Notes: generated from the sequence alone by a model not told the origin. DNA of 64,000 nucleotides from CAUUJV01 sp963545565 (GCA_963545565.1 CAUUJV010000009.1:1-64000); one strand, 5' to 3'. Positions 1 to 9,051 are shown, numbered from the stretch's first letter. Numbers and translations are program-made.

Positions 1-120
1 ACAAACCACACCCCCACAACCCAACAAACACAACCCCACCACGGCGTGTCACACAAACACAACAAACCACCAAACACCAAACAAAACACCACAAAAAACC
101 AAAAGTGGTATGACTTATAT
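1..120. other. C/A-rich low-complexity stretch upstream of sirtuin gene
   Basis: The plus strand is almost only A and C from position 1 to about 105, with a handful of G and T around positions 43-49. I see no gene, tRNA or palindrome in it. It directly precedes the sirtuin start and may be its untranslated leader, or the tail of a larger repeat that begins outside the window. No Shine-Dalgarno sequence is visible just before the chosen sirtuin start. Confidence 0.6.
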
Positions 121-876
121 ATGAGTTATTCGATTGCAGTATTAACAGGCGCGGGTATTTCAACGAGTGCTGGAATCCCTGATTTTCGTGGCCCAGAAGG
201 CGTGTGGACAAAACACCCCGAGCAAATGAACGTTTATGACATAGACGCTTTTCTCACCAATACCGAAGAACGTAAGTATTCTTGGCGCTGGCAAAAGGAG
301 TCGCCCGTATGGAATGCTCAGCCAGGCGTAGCACACAAAGCACTCGTTATTTTAGAACAGGCGGGAATGCTGAGCGTGCTGGCAACTCAAAATTTCGATG
401 CACTCCATGAGAAAGCAGGTAACTCAAGCGACGTAATCGTTAATCTACATGGCACAATAGGGACTTCACACTGCTTGAAGTGCCATCATGAGTATCAAAC
501 TGCGCAGATTATGGCTAAACTCGATGAAGAACCCGACCCGCGATGCCATCGTTTACTGAAATACTCCGGCAATATGCCCTGCAACGGAATGATTAAAACT
601 GATGTGGTCTACTTTGGAGAAGCACTTCCAGATGGCGCTATGGAAAAATCAATGGCACGCGTTCAGCAAGCTGATGAAATGTGGGTTATTGGATCCACAT
701 TAGAGGTATTCCCTGCCGCATCACTTGTGCCTGTGGCAGCTCAAGCGGGTGTCCCTATAACAATCATGAATATGGGAACTACTCAATATGACCGTTTAGC
801 AACTACGCTGATTCATGAACCTATACAAAATGCTTTGCCACAGTTAGTTGAAGAAACCATAGCAAAGCATTCGTAA
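121..876 (+). CDS. NAD-dependent protein deacylase, sirtuin (Sir2) family
   Basis: Predicted to remove acetyl or other acyl groups from protein lysines using NAD+, in the cytoplasm. The 251-residue product has the full class signature: the NAD-binding GAGISTSAGIPDFRG near residues 10-24, TQNFDALHEKAG, a catalytic histidine in the NLHGT motif, the first zinc pair CLKC, two later cysteines (in PRCHR and MPCNG), and VVYFGE. I chose ATG at 121 because the GAGIS motif starts normally about nine residues after it. An in-frame GTG at 46 would add 25 residues translated from the A/C-rich low-complexity stretch, which look non-coding. The gene stands alone and converges on ilvA. Whether it acts on acetyl, succinyl or other acyl groups cannot be told. 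Confidence 0.9.
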   Translation: MSYSIAVLTGAGISTSAGIPDFRGPEGVWTKHPEQMNVYDIDAFLTNTEERKYSWRWQKESPVWNAQPGVAHKALVILEQAGMLSVLATQNFDALHEKAGNSSDVIVNLHGTIGTSHCLKCHHEYQTAQIMAKLDEEPDPRCHRLLKYSGNMPCNGMIKTDVVYFGEALPDGAMEKSMARVQQADEMWVIGSTLEVFPAASLVPVAAQAGVPITIMNMGTTQYDRLATTLIHEPIQNALPQLVEETIAKHS

Positions 877-912
877 AGTATCTATAAAGCGCTCATAAAG
901 TATTTAGCGGAT

Positions 913-2184
913 TTAATAAACCTGATGAACCTGGAATCCTTCGCCGCGCAAAGTGTCAAGGATCTGGCGAATATGGTCAGGACCATTCGTTTCCACAGTG
1001 ACCTCAAGAAGCACACCATTGCGATATTGGCCTGAAGCCTTGAACTGATCATGGTTAAGCTCGATGACGTTTGCGCGAAGATCCGCAAGAATCGTTGCGA
1101 TACGAGCAAGCTGACCAGGAACATCTGGCAGATCAACACCAAACTGCATAATTCGACCACGAGAGATCATGCCGCGCTGAATCACAGCACCGATGGTTAC
1201 CGTATCGATATTTCCGCCTGAAATAATAGGAACAACTACATGCTTACCGGTGGCAGCGTTGAAAGTCTTTGCTTGAAGCTCAAGCTGGTCAAGTGCGGCA
1301 AGAGAAACCGCGCCCGCAGCTTCAACAACGAGCTTATGCTTTTCGAGCATGAGCAGAATCATCTCGGAAATATCGCTTTCAGAAACCTGAACAAGATCAT
1401 CAAGATAATCTTCAAGAAGAGCAAAAGTTAAATCACCTGGGCGACGAACTGCCACACCTTCTGCTGCAGTGTTAACAGAATCGGCAGTAACAACATGACC
1501 AGAAGCAAACGATTCACGGAATGCCGGAGAACCAATAGGAGTTGCACCAATCACCCGAACGTAAGGCGCGAAAGTTTTAATAGCCATCGCTACGCCAGCG
1601 CCCAAGCCACCTCCACCCAGAGGCACAATAACGTCGGTAACGTCCGGAACGTCCTCAAGGATTTCCATGGCAATAGTGCCCTGTCCACATAGAACTTCGT
1701 AGTCATCAAATGGGCGAACGTAAGTCATGCCTTCTTCTTCGGCAAGCTTGTCAGCATAGGCAGAGCTTTCATCGAAGACATTACCCTTGAGCACAACAGT
1801 CGCACCATATTCGCGAGTGGCATCTACTTTGAGAGGAGGCGTAATTTGAGGCATCACAATGGTTGCAGCAGCACCGCGTTCACGAGCTGCAAAAGCCACG
1901 CCCTGGGCGTGATTTCCTGCTGATGCAGTAATAATTCCATGGTCGAGCTCTTCTTGGCTTAGAGACGCGATTTTGTTGTATGCACCACGAAGCTTGAATG
2001 AGCCAGTCTTCTGCAAATTCTCAGGCTTCAGCAACACCTTATAGCCCGTGCGATCAGTAAGCACCTGAGACTCTTCAATACGTGTGTGACGCACAGTGCC
2101 CTCAAGACGCTGCTTTGCAGCGTTAAGATCTGCTGCATGATCGCGATTCTTATATGCCTTAATTTCTTCTGCTGTAAATGGCAT
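913..2184 (-). CDS. ilvA: Threonine ammonia-lyase (threonine dehydratase)
   Basis: PLP enzyme converting threonine to 2-oxobutanoate and ammonia, the entry step to isoleucine synthesis. The 423-residue protein has the PLP lysine in SFKLRGAYNKI (about residues 53-63), the SAGNHAQGVA substrate loop, the PLP-phosphate glycine loop VPLGGGGLGAG, and a C-terminal ACT-like domain from roughly residue 340 (FGVDLPDVPGQLARIA). The single short ACT domain places it in the shorter family form (about 400 residues) rather than the long E. coli IlvA type. ATG at 2184 is preferred over an upstream in-frame start at 2205 because an ideal GAGGAGGT ribosome site lies 7 bases before it. It is divergent from the ClC gene. 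A catabolic role cannot be excluded. Confidence 0.9.
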   Translation of the reverse strand: MPFTAEEIKAYKNRDHAADLNAAKQRLEGTVRHTRIEESQVLTDRTGYKVLLKPENLQKTGSFKLRGAYNKIASLSQEELDHGIITASAGNHAQGVAFAARERGAAATIVMPQITPPLKVDATREYGATVVLKGNVFDESSAYADKLAEEEGMTYVRPFDDYEVLCGQGTIAMEILEDVPDVTDVIVPLGGGGLGAGVAMAIKTFAPYVRVIGATPIGSPAFRESFASGHVVTADSVNTAAEGVAVRRPGDLTFALLEDYLDDLVQVSESDISEMILLMLEKHKLVVEAAGAVSLAALDQLELQAKTFNAATGKHVVVPIISGGNIDTVTIGAVIQRGMISRGRIMQFGVDLPDVPGQLARIATILADLRANVIELNHDQFKASGQYRNGVLLEVTVETNGPDHIRQILDTLRGEGFQVHQVY

Positions 2185-2202
2185 GATTGTGACCTCCTCG
2201 CA

Positions 2203-2265
2203 CACGGCTTTAACGCATTTTCGCGACTTTATTGTATTTAGTACAGTTTTCGCACGGTTTTAACG
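2203..2265. promoter_or_regulatory. Near-identical 13-base direct repeat between ilvA and the ClC gene
   Basis: CACGGCTTTAACG at 2203-2215 and CACGGTTTTAACG at 2253-2265 differ at one base and are spaced 50 bases apart, about five helical turns. On the minus strand a TACAAT box (2231-2236) suitable as an ilvA -10 lies between them. This suggests paired operator sites for ilvA, but no regulator is known from this window. Confidence 0.3.
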
Positions 2266-2425
2266 TAGCTTTTGAAACCTAGACTATTTCTAATGGCAGA
2301 TTACACCGAATCCGTTCTCATCATGTTCCGTGTCCATAAAATTCATAGAAGAGAAAAATATGCAAAGAAAGTAGCAAAACCGTAGTAGAAATATATAACT
2401 GAGAAGCTTAGAAGCGAGGTGAGGA

Positions 2426-4081
2426 ATGACCAATAAGGATACCAGCAAAAAGCAAAGTGCTAAGCGCCGTGCTTCCGCCTTTTCTCATTTTGCATATTTC
2501 TATCGCCCTAAGAATATTTCTCACACGTATGCTTCGTTGTCTGGATCACGCCGCGTACGCTGGTCAACGGCTTTACGCGGAGTACTCGTTGGAATCCTTG
2601 TGGGGTTTCTCGTAGTGCTTTATCGCTTAGGAATTGAATACGGCACAGATTTCGCCACATGGATGTACGGCGAATTAAAAACGCATTTGCTATGGCTACC
2701 GCTGTGGTGTACGGCTGCTGTGGTGGCAGGACACCTCATCTATCGGCTTATTCGTTGGGAGCCAATGGCTTCTGGAAGCGGCATTCCACAATCTGAAGGA
2801 GTATTGCTGCTAGGTCTTAAAATGCGCTGGTGGAGCGTACTAATCACTCGCTTCATGGGCGGATTAGTTGCAGGACTCTTTGGTCTTTCTCTCGGACGAG
2901 AAGGCCCATCAATTCAAATTGGCTCCGCGGGAGCACAAGCAGTTGGAAAACTAGTGAGTCGCAGCGAGTTGGAACAAAAAACACTGATTACCGGTGGAGC
3001 CGCTGCAGGACTTTCTGCAGCTTTTAACGCCCCACTTTCTGGAATGATGTTTGCCCTAGAGGAAGTGCACCGAAGCTTTTCACCTGCAATCTTGCTTACA
3101 GCCACTACCGCCGCCTTAAGCGCAGACTTTGTTTCTAAATATTGCTTTGGCTTAAAACCCGTCTTAAATTTCACCACAGTGCCGCAAATGCCCTTAGAAA
3201 CATACTGGTGGCTGATTCCCCTTGGGCTTCTCACAGGACTTATAGGATCTGCGATGAACAAATCGCTGTTGGGATTGCAAACTCTGTATGGCAAGATTCC
3301 TGCACCAATACGTCCTACCGTTGCAATCGCGATATCTTTGCCCGTTGGCCTCCTCATCCCTATGGCACTCGGCGGGGGTGTAAACGTTATTAAATTTGCT
3401 GAGCAAGCAGATAGCGAAGTGTTGTTTATTGCTGTTCTGCTACTTGTACGCATTATTTTTACGAGCACAAGCTTTGGCGCCGGAACACCTGGCGGCATCT
3501 TCATGCCAATCCTTTCAGTAGGCGCATTGACAGGAAGCTTATTTGGGAATATCGCTTATGCCTGCGGGTGGATTCAGTCACCAATGATTGCCGATTTTGC
3601 AGCAATTGCTATGGCGGGAGTGCTGGCAGCTTCAGTGAAAGCTCCTATTACTTCAATACTGCTCGTTGTGGAAATGTCAGGTTCGTTTGTACATATGCTT
3701 CCGGTGGCTGCCGTTGTGTTTATTGCAATGCTTGTTTCCGATGCGCTGCATATTGACCCGATCTATCATTCACTGCTGAATAGGTATCTAAAATCGACCG
3801 GTGATGCAGAGCATGCAGAACAAAGCAATCCAAAAATTTCTAGCGGAATTATGGAACTTCCAGTGGAGATGGGAAGCGTAGTAGACGGCAAGCAAATGCG
3901 CGATATCGATTGGCCCAAAGGAGTGGCTGTAATCAGCGTGCATAGAGCTGGGCGCGACTTCGTACCAGGATTAAAAACCCAATTTCAGTCTGGAGACGAC
4001 GTGACTGTAGTGTTTTCAGATGTTTTAGAAAGCGTAGTACGCGAGCGCATGTCTGATTTATGCGAAGCAAAAGTAATCTAA
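2426..4081 (+). CDS. ClC-family chloride/proton antiporter with C-terminal TrkA_C-like domain
   Basis: Membrane protein of 551 residues with the ClC signatures GSGIPQSEG (about 117-125), GREGPS with the gating glutamate at residue 159, and GTPGGIFMP. A double glutamate in FALEEVH matches the internal proton glutamate of E. coli ClC, so this should be an antiporter rather than a channel and is probably not a fluoride-specific ClC-F. The last 75 residues resemble a TrkA_C (RCK C-terminal) regulatory domain. A GAGGTGAGG ribosome site precedes ATG 2426. It ends only 8 bases from the end of the convergent crcB gene, so the two transcripts probably overlap at their ends. Confidence 0.88.
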   Translation: MTNKDTSKKQSAKRRASAFSHFAYFYRPKNISHTYASLSGSRRVRWSTALRGVLVGILVGFLVVLYRLGIEYGTDFATWMYGELKTHLLWLPLWCTAAVVAGHLIYRLIRWEPMASGSGIPQSEGVLLLGLKMRWWSVLITRFMGGLVAGLFGLSLGREGPSIQIGSAGAQAVGKLVSRSELEQKTLITGGAAAGLSAAFNAPLSGMMFALEEVHRSFSPAILLTATTAALSADFVSKYCFGLKPVLNFTTVPQMPLETYWWLIPLGLLTGLIGSAMNKSLLGLQTLYGKIPAPIRPTVAIAISLPVGLLIPMALGGGVNVIKFAEQADSEVLFIAVLLLVRIIFTSTSFGAGTPGGIFMPILSVGALTGSLFGNIAYACGWIQSPMIADFAAIAMAGVLAASVKAPITSILLVVEMSGSFVHMLPVAAVVFIAMLVSDALHIDPIYHSLLNRYLKSTGDAEHAEQSNPKISSGIMELPVEMGSVVDGKQMRDIDWPKGVAVISVHRAGRDFVPGLKTQFQSGDDVTVVFSDVLESVVRERMSDLCEAKVI

Positions 4082-4089
4082 AAAGTAGT

Positions 4090-4509
4090 CTAAATAGCAC
4101 ATGACAAAACCACTGCGATGCATGCTACTGGAATAATAAACGAAGCAAGAACATAGTATGCGGCAAGTCTGTAATACTTTGGATAATGTTTCGAGTCTTC
4201 CCGTCCACGTGTCAGTAGAGTAAAAGTCTCATTCATGGCAGTAGAAAAAGTAGAAAAACCACCAAGAAAGCCTGTAGTTGCAATCGTGTATGCAGGAATA
4301 CTGGCAGAAGCACCCGGAACATAGCCGGTTGCACGATTACAGGAAAAAATTGTGAGTGCAAACAGAATAGCTGCAGTGATGTTGATGACGAGCGTAGAAA
4401 TAGGGAAAACTGTTCTCCATGTGCGCTTAATTGCAGTATCGACCACAAAACGCGCTACAGCTCCAAGGCCACCACACGTGCAAATTACTAAAAGCATTCC
4501 TACTGCCAT
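4090..4509 (-). CDS. crcB: Fluoride efflux channel subunit CrcB/Fluc (distal copy)
   Basis: A 139-residue protein with four predicted membrane helices and the CrcB motif GFLGGFSTFSTA (about 83-94), plus the conserved asparagine in STLVINI. CrcB/Fluc proteins form dimeric fluoride channels, and paired genes often encode the two halves. The partner is at 7200-7610, separated by the alarmone synthetase and two-component genes. It starts 10 bases after the histidine kinase stop, so it should be the last gene of the minus-strand run that begins with purA. Confidence 0.9.
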   Translation of the reverse strand: MAVGMLLVICTCGGLGAVARFVVDTAIKRTWRTVFPISTLVINITAAILFALTIFSCNRATGYVPGASASIPAYTIATTGFLGGFSTFSTAMNETFTLLTRGREDSKHYPKYYRLAAYYVLASFIIPVACIAVVLSCAI

Positions 4510-4519
4510 ATATTTAATC

Positions 4520-5755
4520 CTAAATCCTCACTATAAAAGTTATAGTTTCATCTTTGTAATGCACATCAATCTTGCCTTTGAAAAGCTTGACCATATTTTG
4601 TGCCATGGATAGCCCGATGCCAAAACCGTTGCTGTTACCATTGGCTGAGGTGTGCGAGGAATCTTCACGGTAGAAGCGCTCGAAGAATTTTGCAAAGTTT
4701 GCATTCTTTCCCTCTTTATAAGTGTTGGACACTTCGAGGTGCGCGCTATACCGTAAATCGCGGGATTTGCGTAGAAGAACTGTGACAGTCCCTTCAGGAT
4801 CACAGTACTTATTTGCGTTGTCAACCAAAATATTGACCAGCTCGAAGGCAGACTTTGGCTCAGCCTTAATGCTTACGCCCTCATCAATGGCAATCTCAAA
4901 ATGCTTGTTATCGCGCATAATTGGAGCCTTAAAACTTGTGGCAGCATTACGAACAATCTGCGAAAAGTCAAGAGTTTCAAACTTAATATTTGGCTGCTCT
5001 TCCAAGCGTGCTAACGCAACCATCTGATTGATGAGAGCCGTCATGCGCTCAACTTGCACCTTCGTAGACTCAGTCCATTCCGATGACCCCTCCATCATTT
5101 CTTGCAGCTCATTATTCGCAGAGATGATTGCCAAAGGAGTTTTCAATTCATGACCAGCATTGGTGATGAATCGCTTCTGCTTCTCATAATTTTCAACGTA
5201 TGGACGCACTGCCCACCGTGAAAGAATAGCAGCAATCACTACAAAGAAGAGCAATCCACCGGCAACCATCATCAGTGAAAGACGATAAAGACTATTCCGG
5301 GTCTCCACGTTGGAGTTGATATTCATAGCAGTAAGCCGTACGCCATTGCTCTTTTGCGATTTAAGGTATGAGAAATTTTGGTTATTGATAATTACCGTTG
5401 ACGACGGAAAATCGTTATTGAATATCTGCCGAGCCGCAGACTTGACTTGAGCATCCGTTAAATAATTGATATTAGTTTTATTCGTAATCGTTATAGTTCC
5501 ATTGCTCTTTTTTAGCACACTAAAGAACTGATAATGCTGAAGATCCGCGCTAGTGATAGTGGTGCCAAAGAAGCCACTAATGCCTGATGCTGGAATCTCC
5601 CCGTCATTATTATTGATAACCTGCAAAAGTAGAGTAGTTTCGTAACCTGTTTCCCAGCTCTGGGCAAAATTTAGTACTCCCACCGTTGACATAAGCACAA
5701 CAAGAACGGCAACACTTGCAATTGCGATAAAGCGCAAACGCATTTTCTTAAACAT
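4520..5755 (-). CDS. Sensor histidine kinase, two membrane segments
   Basis: A 411-residue membrane kinase. A transmembrane helix at about residues 8-28 and a second at about 157-182 flank an extracytoplasmic domain of about 125 residues that I cannot assign. The HisKA phospho-acceptor histidine is in TNAGHELKTPLAI, the N box is in LVDNANKYCDPEG, the F box in FFERFYRED and the G2 box in GFGIGLSMAQNMVK. It lies 47 bases after the response regulator and 10 bases before crcB, so it is the cognate sensor. The signal is unknown; co-location with fluoride channels and an alarmone synthetase suggests an ion or envelope stress, which is inference. Confidence 0.9.
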   Translation of the reverse strand: MFKKMRLRFIAIASVAVLVVLMSTVGVLNFAQSWETGYETTLLLQVINNNDGEIPASGISGFFGTTITSADLQHYQFFSVLKKSNGTITITNKTNINYLTDAQVKSAARQIFNNDFPSSTVIINNQNFSYLKSQKSNGVRLTAMNINSNVETRNSLYRLSLMMVAGGLLFFVVIAAILSRWAVRPYVENYEKQKRFITNAGHELKTPLAIISANNELQEMMEGSSEWTESTKVQVERMTALINQMVALARLEEQPNIKFETLDFSQIVRNAATSFKAPIMRDNKHFEIAIDEGVSIKAEPKSAFELVNILVDNANKYCDPEGTVTVLLRKSRDLRYSAHLEVSNTYKEGKNANFAKFFERFYREDSSHTSANGNSNGFGIGLSMAQNMVKLFKGKIDVHYKDETITFIVRI

Positions 5756-5802
5756 CGTCTACTTTCCGAACTTATTTTAGATTTTTTGAGTTTGATTCTA
5801 AA

Positions 5803-6504
5803 CTACTTCTGATTTTCTTTTATATCGTTTGAATTAGTTTTCAAGCTGTACGGCCCGCCTTCGCTTCCTACCACTTCTACATGAGCGCCGATTGCCTTAA
5901 GCTTTTGCTTGAGATAGGAAATATAAATCCACACGTATCCGACATCTTTACCATCATTCGACGCAAAAGTATGCTCATAAACTTCATCTTGTGTGACGGC
6001 CTTATTCTGAGCATTCAGCATAAGATATTCTAAGAGCTGCGATTCGCTTGACGAAAGACGCATAGAACTGTGAGCCGTAATTTCTTGTTCAGTGGTGTTC
6101 AATGTAATATCGCCAAAATTAAGCTCTTTGCGCGTGAACTTTTCTCCTAGACGACGCTCTATAGAATGCAGGCGCGCCAGAAGTTCCTTCAGAGAAATTG
6201 GCTTAGTAAGGTAATCATCAGCGCCGTAATCAAGTCCCGTGACCATAGCATCTACTTCAGCCATCGCAGTGAGCATAACGATTTGAGCTTTATTGCCGCT
6301 CGCACGCATCTCCATAAGAGCTTCAAGACCAGTTTTCACGGGCATCATAATATCGAGAATAATAACGTCGAATGCATGGGCTGCGGCTTCTTCCACCGCG
6401 CGCTGACCATTTTCTACTGCAGTAACCTCATAGCCTGCACGTTCCATTGCCACCGTGTAAGCGCGGCGAAGCTGCTGCTCATCTTCTGCAATAAGAATCT
6501 TCAT
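5803..6504 (-). CDS. OmpR/PhoB-family response regulator
   Basis: A 233-residue protein with an N-terminal receiver domain and a C-terminal winged-helix DNA-binding domain. The acidic pocket is AEDE (residues 6-9), the phospho-acceptor is Asp51 in ILDIMMP, the switch threonine is Thr79 and the conserved lysine is Lys101 in YLTKP. The C-terminal domain ends with a typical YISYLKQKL recognition-helix region and a VEVVGSEGGPYSL wing. An AGGGA ribosome site precedes ATG 6504. It starts 13 bases after the alarmone synthetase stop and precedes the kinase, forming a standard regulator-sensor pair. Confidence 0.92.
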   Translation of the reverse strand: MKILIAEDEQQLRRAYTVAMERAGYEVTAVENGQRAVEEAAAHAFDVIILDIMMPVKTGLEALMEMRASGNKAQIVMLTAMAEVDAMVTGLDYGADDYLTKPISLKELLARLHSIERRLGEKFTRKELNFGDITLNTTEQEITAHSSMRLSSSESQLLEYLMLNAQNKAVTQDEVYEHTFASNDGKDVGYVWIYISYLKQKLKAIGAHVEVVGSEGGPYSLKTNSNDIKENQK

Positions 6505-6517
6505 ATGTTAATCCCTA

Positions 6518-7144
6518 CTAATCCCCGTTAATTAAATGACGAATAGTTTGCATCGATAAATCACACGAGGCTAGTTCGTCTGCGCATCGTTTTAATTCCG
6601 CAGAAATACGCTCTTGATTCTTAATGCCCTTCTTATACTTCATCTGGTGTTCAAGGCTAGCCCATGAATCCATAGCAATCGTGCGAATCTGAACTTCAAC
6701 AAAATACGTTCCCGGCTGGTTACCGTCACAATCAGCATCTTCTGACCGCACCTCAAGAATAGCATGATAAGAGCGGTATCCGTTGGGCTTTGCGTTAAAA
6801 ACATAGTCTTTTTCATTCGTAATCACTACGCCATCCAGACCGCTTAAAACTTCAACAACACTATGAATATCTTCAATAAAGCCTGTAATAACACGAATAC
6901 CAATAGCATCTTTGATAACTTTGAGCGCATTATGCGTAGTCTGTTCGATGCCTTTTCTCTCACATTTTTCGCGCATACTCTCTTCAGACTTGATGCGGGA
7001 ATTAAGATGCTCAAAAAGCTTAAATCCAGTCTGATCATATGCAGTCTTATTCGCCTCTTCTAAGGCAGTAACAACGCGATTGAGCACAGATTGCAGGACA
7101 GGCATATAGTCGGCATAAATCGATGGTTCTGCAGATACTTCCAT
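6518..7144 (-). CDS. Small alarmone synthetase (RelQ/YjbM-type, (p)ppGpp synthetase)
   Basis: A 208-residue single-domain RelA/SpoT synthetase that transfers pyrophosphate from ATP to GDP or GTP. Visible motifs are RIKSEESMREK (substrate-binding), DAIGIRVITGF, KPNGYRSYH (G-loop) and VEVQIRTIAMDSWASLEHQ with the catalytic Glu/Gln. There is no hydrolase, TGS or ACT domain, and the length is typical of the RelQ class. RelQ proteins are usually tetramers with allosteric control; no such test can be made here. A GGGAG ribosome site precedes ATG 7144. It sits between a crcB gene (55 bases upstream) and the response regulator (13 bases downstream), implying co-transcription. Confidence 0.9.
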   Translation of the reverse strand: MEVSAEPSIYADYMPVLQSVLNRVVTALEEANKTAYDQTGFKLFEHLNSRIKSEESMREKCERKGIEQTTHNALKVIKDAIGIRVITGFIEDIHSVVEVLSGLDGVVITNEKDYVFNAKPNGYRSYHAILEVRSEDADCDGNQPGTYFVEVQIRTIAMDSWASLEHQMKYKKGIKNQERISAELKRCADELASCDLSMQTIRHLINGD

Positions 7145-7199
7145 ATCAGCTCCCTACATACATGCGAACATCAGTCTGCACGTATTGTACGACTCTAAG

Positions 7200-7610
7200 C
7201 TAGGCTTTTCCTTTGGCCAGCGCAGCCCCACAGCGTGCCCCAAGAAATGCTGCGCCTATGCCAAGTGCAATCGAAATAATCGCATACACCCAACCTAAAT
7301 GGCTGCTTGCAATCTCAAAAGCTAAAGTAGACATAGTAGAAAGGCCGCCGCACATACCCATGCCTAAACCGCGAGAAAGTAAATCGCCTTTATACGAGCC
7401 GTGCAAATATACAGAAATCAGCACTGTAATACATGCATACACGAAGCAAGCAATGAGATTAGCGGTAAGTGTGCCCCAATGAATACCCATAAATTGAGGC
7501 ATCGGATTAAGCCACAGACCAAGCACATAACGTAGCCCGGTGCCGACAAAGCCTCCGCAGAATACAACAACATAAATCCATGGATCTGAAAGTGGAGAAC
7601 GCTTAATCAT
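7200..7610 (-). CDS. crcB: Fluoride efflux channel subunit CrcB/Fluc (proximal copy)
   Basis: A 136-residue four-helix membrane protein with the diagnostic GMCGGLSTMSTL motif (about 86-97) and the conserved pore asparagine in GTLTANLIA. It differs clearly in sequence from the copy at 4090-4509, which fits the heterodimeric type of Fluc channel built from two gene products with opposite membrane orientation. It starts 29 bases after the purA stop. No fluoride riboswitch is evident in front of it, so expression probably follows purA unless an internal promoter exists. Confidence 0.88.
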   Translation of the reverse strand: MIKRSPLSDPWIYVVVFCGGFVGTGLRYVLGLWLNPMPQFMGIHWGTLTANLIACFVYACITVLISVYLHGSYKGDLLSRGLGMGMCGGLSTMSTLAFEIASSHLGWVYAIISIALGIGAAFLGARCGAALAKGKA

Positions 7611-7639
7611 AAACGTATGAGCTCTTAGTAGGCTGGAAA

Positions 7640-8944
7640 TTAGTCATCAAGTAAGCTGTGAACAGAAATAATCTGGTCTCGCTTTGGCCCAGTGCCAATC
7701 GCAGAAATACGGCAACCTGAGAGCTGCTCAAGGCGACGAACGTAATTCTGTGTAGTCTCAGGAAGTTCATCAAAGTTTTGCACGCCAGAAATATCCTCAG
7801 ACCAGCCAGGCATCTCCTCATAAATAGGAGTTGCACGAGTAAAAGCATCTTGATCAGTTGGCATGTAATCATAACGGGTATGAGTGCCATCTGCTTCTTG
7901 AACATCGTATGCAACGCAGATAGGGATGGTTCTAAGGCCGGTAAGAACATCAAGCTTAGTGAGCACAATATCAGTTAAGCCATTAGTTTGCACAGCATAA
8001 CGGTTGACGACCGCATCAAACCAACCGCAGCGACGTGGACGGCCGGTGGTCACGCCAAACTCGTGACCTTGAGCTCGCAGCCACTCTCCTTGCTCGTTAT
8101 TAAGTTCTGTAGGGAATGGGCCTTCGCCCACACGAGTGATATAAGCCTTAGAAACACCAACAACGCGAGTAATCTTCGTAGGCCCAACACCAGTTCCAGT
8201 GCATGCTCCACCAGCTGTTGGATTAGAAGATGTAACGAACGGATATGTGCCATGATCAACGTCAAGCATAGTTGCCTGACCGCCTTCGAAGAGCACATTC
8301 TTACCTTCATCAAGTGCGGCGTTCAGAATCTGCTGAGTATTTGCAACATATGGGCGCAAGCGCTGGCCAAGCTCAAAAAGCTCATTTGTTACTTCATCAA
8401 CGTCGATTGCACGGCGATTATAAAGTTTCACAAGCATCTGATTCTTCTGATGCAGTGAAGCCTCAACCTTGTCTCGCAAATGCTGCTTGTTAAATAAGTC
8501 ATGCACACGAATGCCTACGCGGTTAATCTTGTCTGCATAAGCGGGACCAATTCCTCTACCAGTCGTGCCGATTTTATGCTTACCCAAGAAGCGTTCCGTC
8601 ACTTTGTCAAGCACACGATGATATGGCGCAATAATATGCGCAGATTCGCTCACCAGCAGACGAGAGCAGTCAACTCCGCGAGATTCCAATCCTTCAATTT
8701 CTTCGAAAAGAACTTCAGGATCAACCACAACGCCGTTGCCAATAACAGGGGTAGTATTTTCATTCAAAATTCCAGAAGGCAACAAGTGCAATGCGTAGGA
8801 TTCATCTCCCACAACCACAGTATGCCCAGCATTATTTCCGCCGTTAAAGCGTGCAACATAATCAACCTTATGCCCGATTAAATCAGTTGCTTTACCCTTA
8901 CCTTCGTCACCCCATTGAGCTCCAATAAGAATAATTCCTGGCAT
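7640..8944 (-). CDS. purA: Adenylosuccinate synthetase
   Basis: Condenses IMP and aspartate to adenylosuccinate with GTP hydrolysis, the first committed step to AMP. The 434-residue length is standard. The GTP-binding GAQWGDEGKGK lies at residues 8-18, followed by NGGNNAGHTV, GTTGRGIGPAYADK, the Asp-loop region, and TTGRPRRCGWFD near residue 300. A GGAGGTG ribosome site lies just before ATG 8944. It is the first gene of a probable six-gene minus-strand unit with crcB, alarmone synthetase, response regulator, kinase and crcB. Alarmones inhibit PurA in several bacteria, so linkage to an alarmone synthetase is noteworthy. Confidence 0.97.
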   Translation of the reverse strand: MPGIILIGAQWGDEGKGKATDLIGHKVDYVARFNGGNNAGHTVVVGDESYALHLLPSGILNENTTPVIGNGVVVDPEVLFEEIEGLESRGVDCSRLLVSESAHIIAPYHRVLDKVTERFLGKHKIGTTGRGIGPAYADKINRVGIRVHDLFNKQHLRDKVEASLHQKNQMLVKLYNRRAIDVDEVTNELFELGQRLRPYVANTQQILNAALDEGKNVLFEGGQATMLDVDHGTYPFVTSSNPTAGGACTGTGVGPTKITRVVGVSKAYITRVGEGPFPTELNNEQGEWLRAQGHEFGVTTGRPRRCGWFDAVVNRYAVQTNGLTDIVLTKLDVLTGLRTIPICVAYDVQEADGTHTRYDYMPTDQDAFTRATPIYEEMPGWSEDISGVQNFDELPETTQNYVRRLEQLSGCRISAIGTGPKRDQIISVHSLLDD

Positions 8945-9051
8945 AGTGCACCTCCACGCTTGGATACGGATACGAGGTTACTCTGACGACTAAACAGAAG
9001 ACTCAGAGAAGAACGCATCTGCGACTAATGCGTATTTGCTAATGCACATTG

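Noticed and set aside
46..120. GTG start that would extend the sirtuin by 25 residues
   Set aside because: The extension is low-complexity and lies in the A/C-rich stretch; the ATG at 121 gives the normal sirtuin N-terminus.
7611..7640. Fluoride riboswitch before crcB
   Set aside because: The purA-crcB gap is only 29 bases, too short for the aptamer, and no match to its conserved core was seen upstream of purA.
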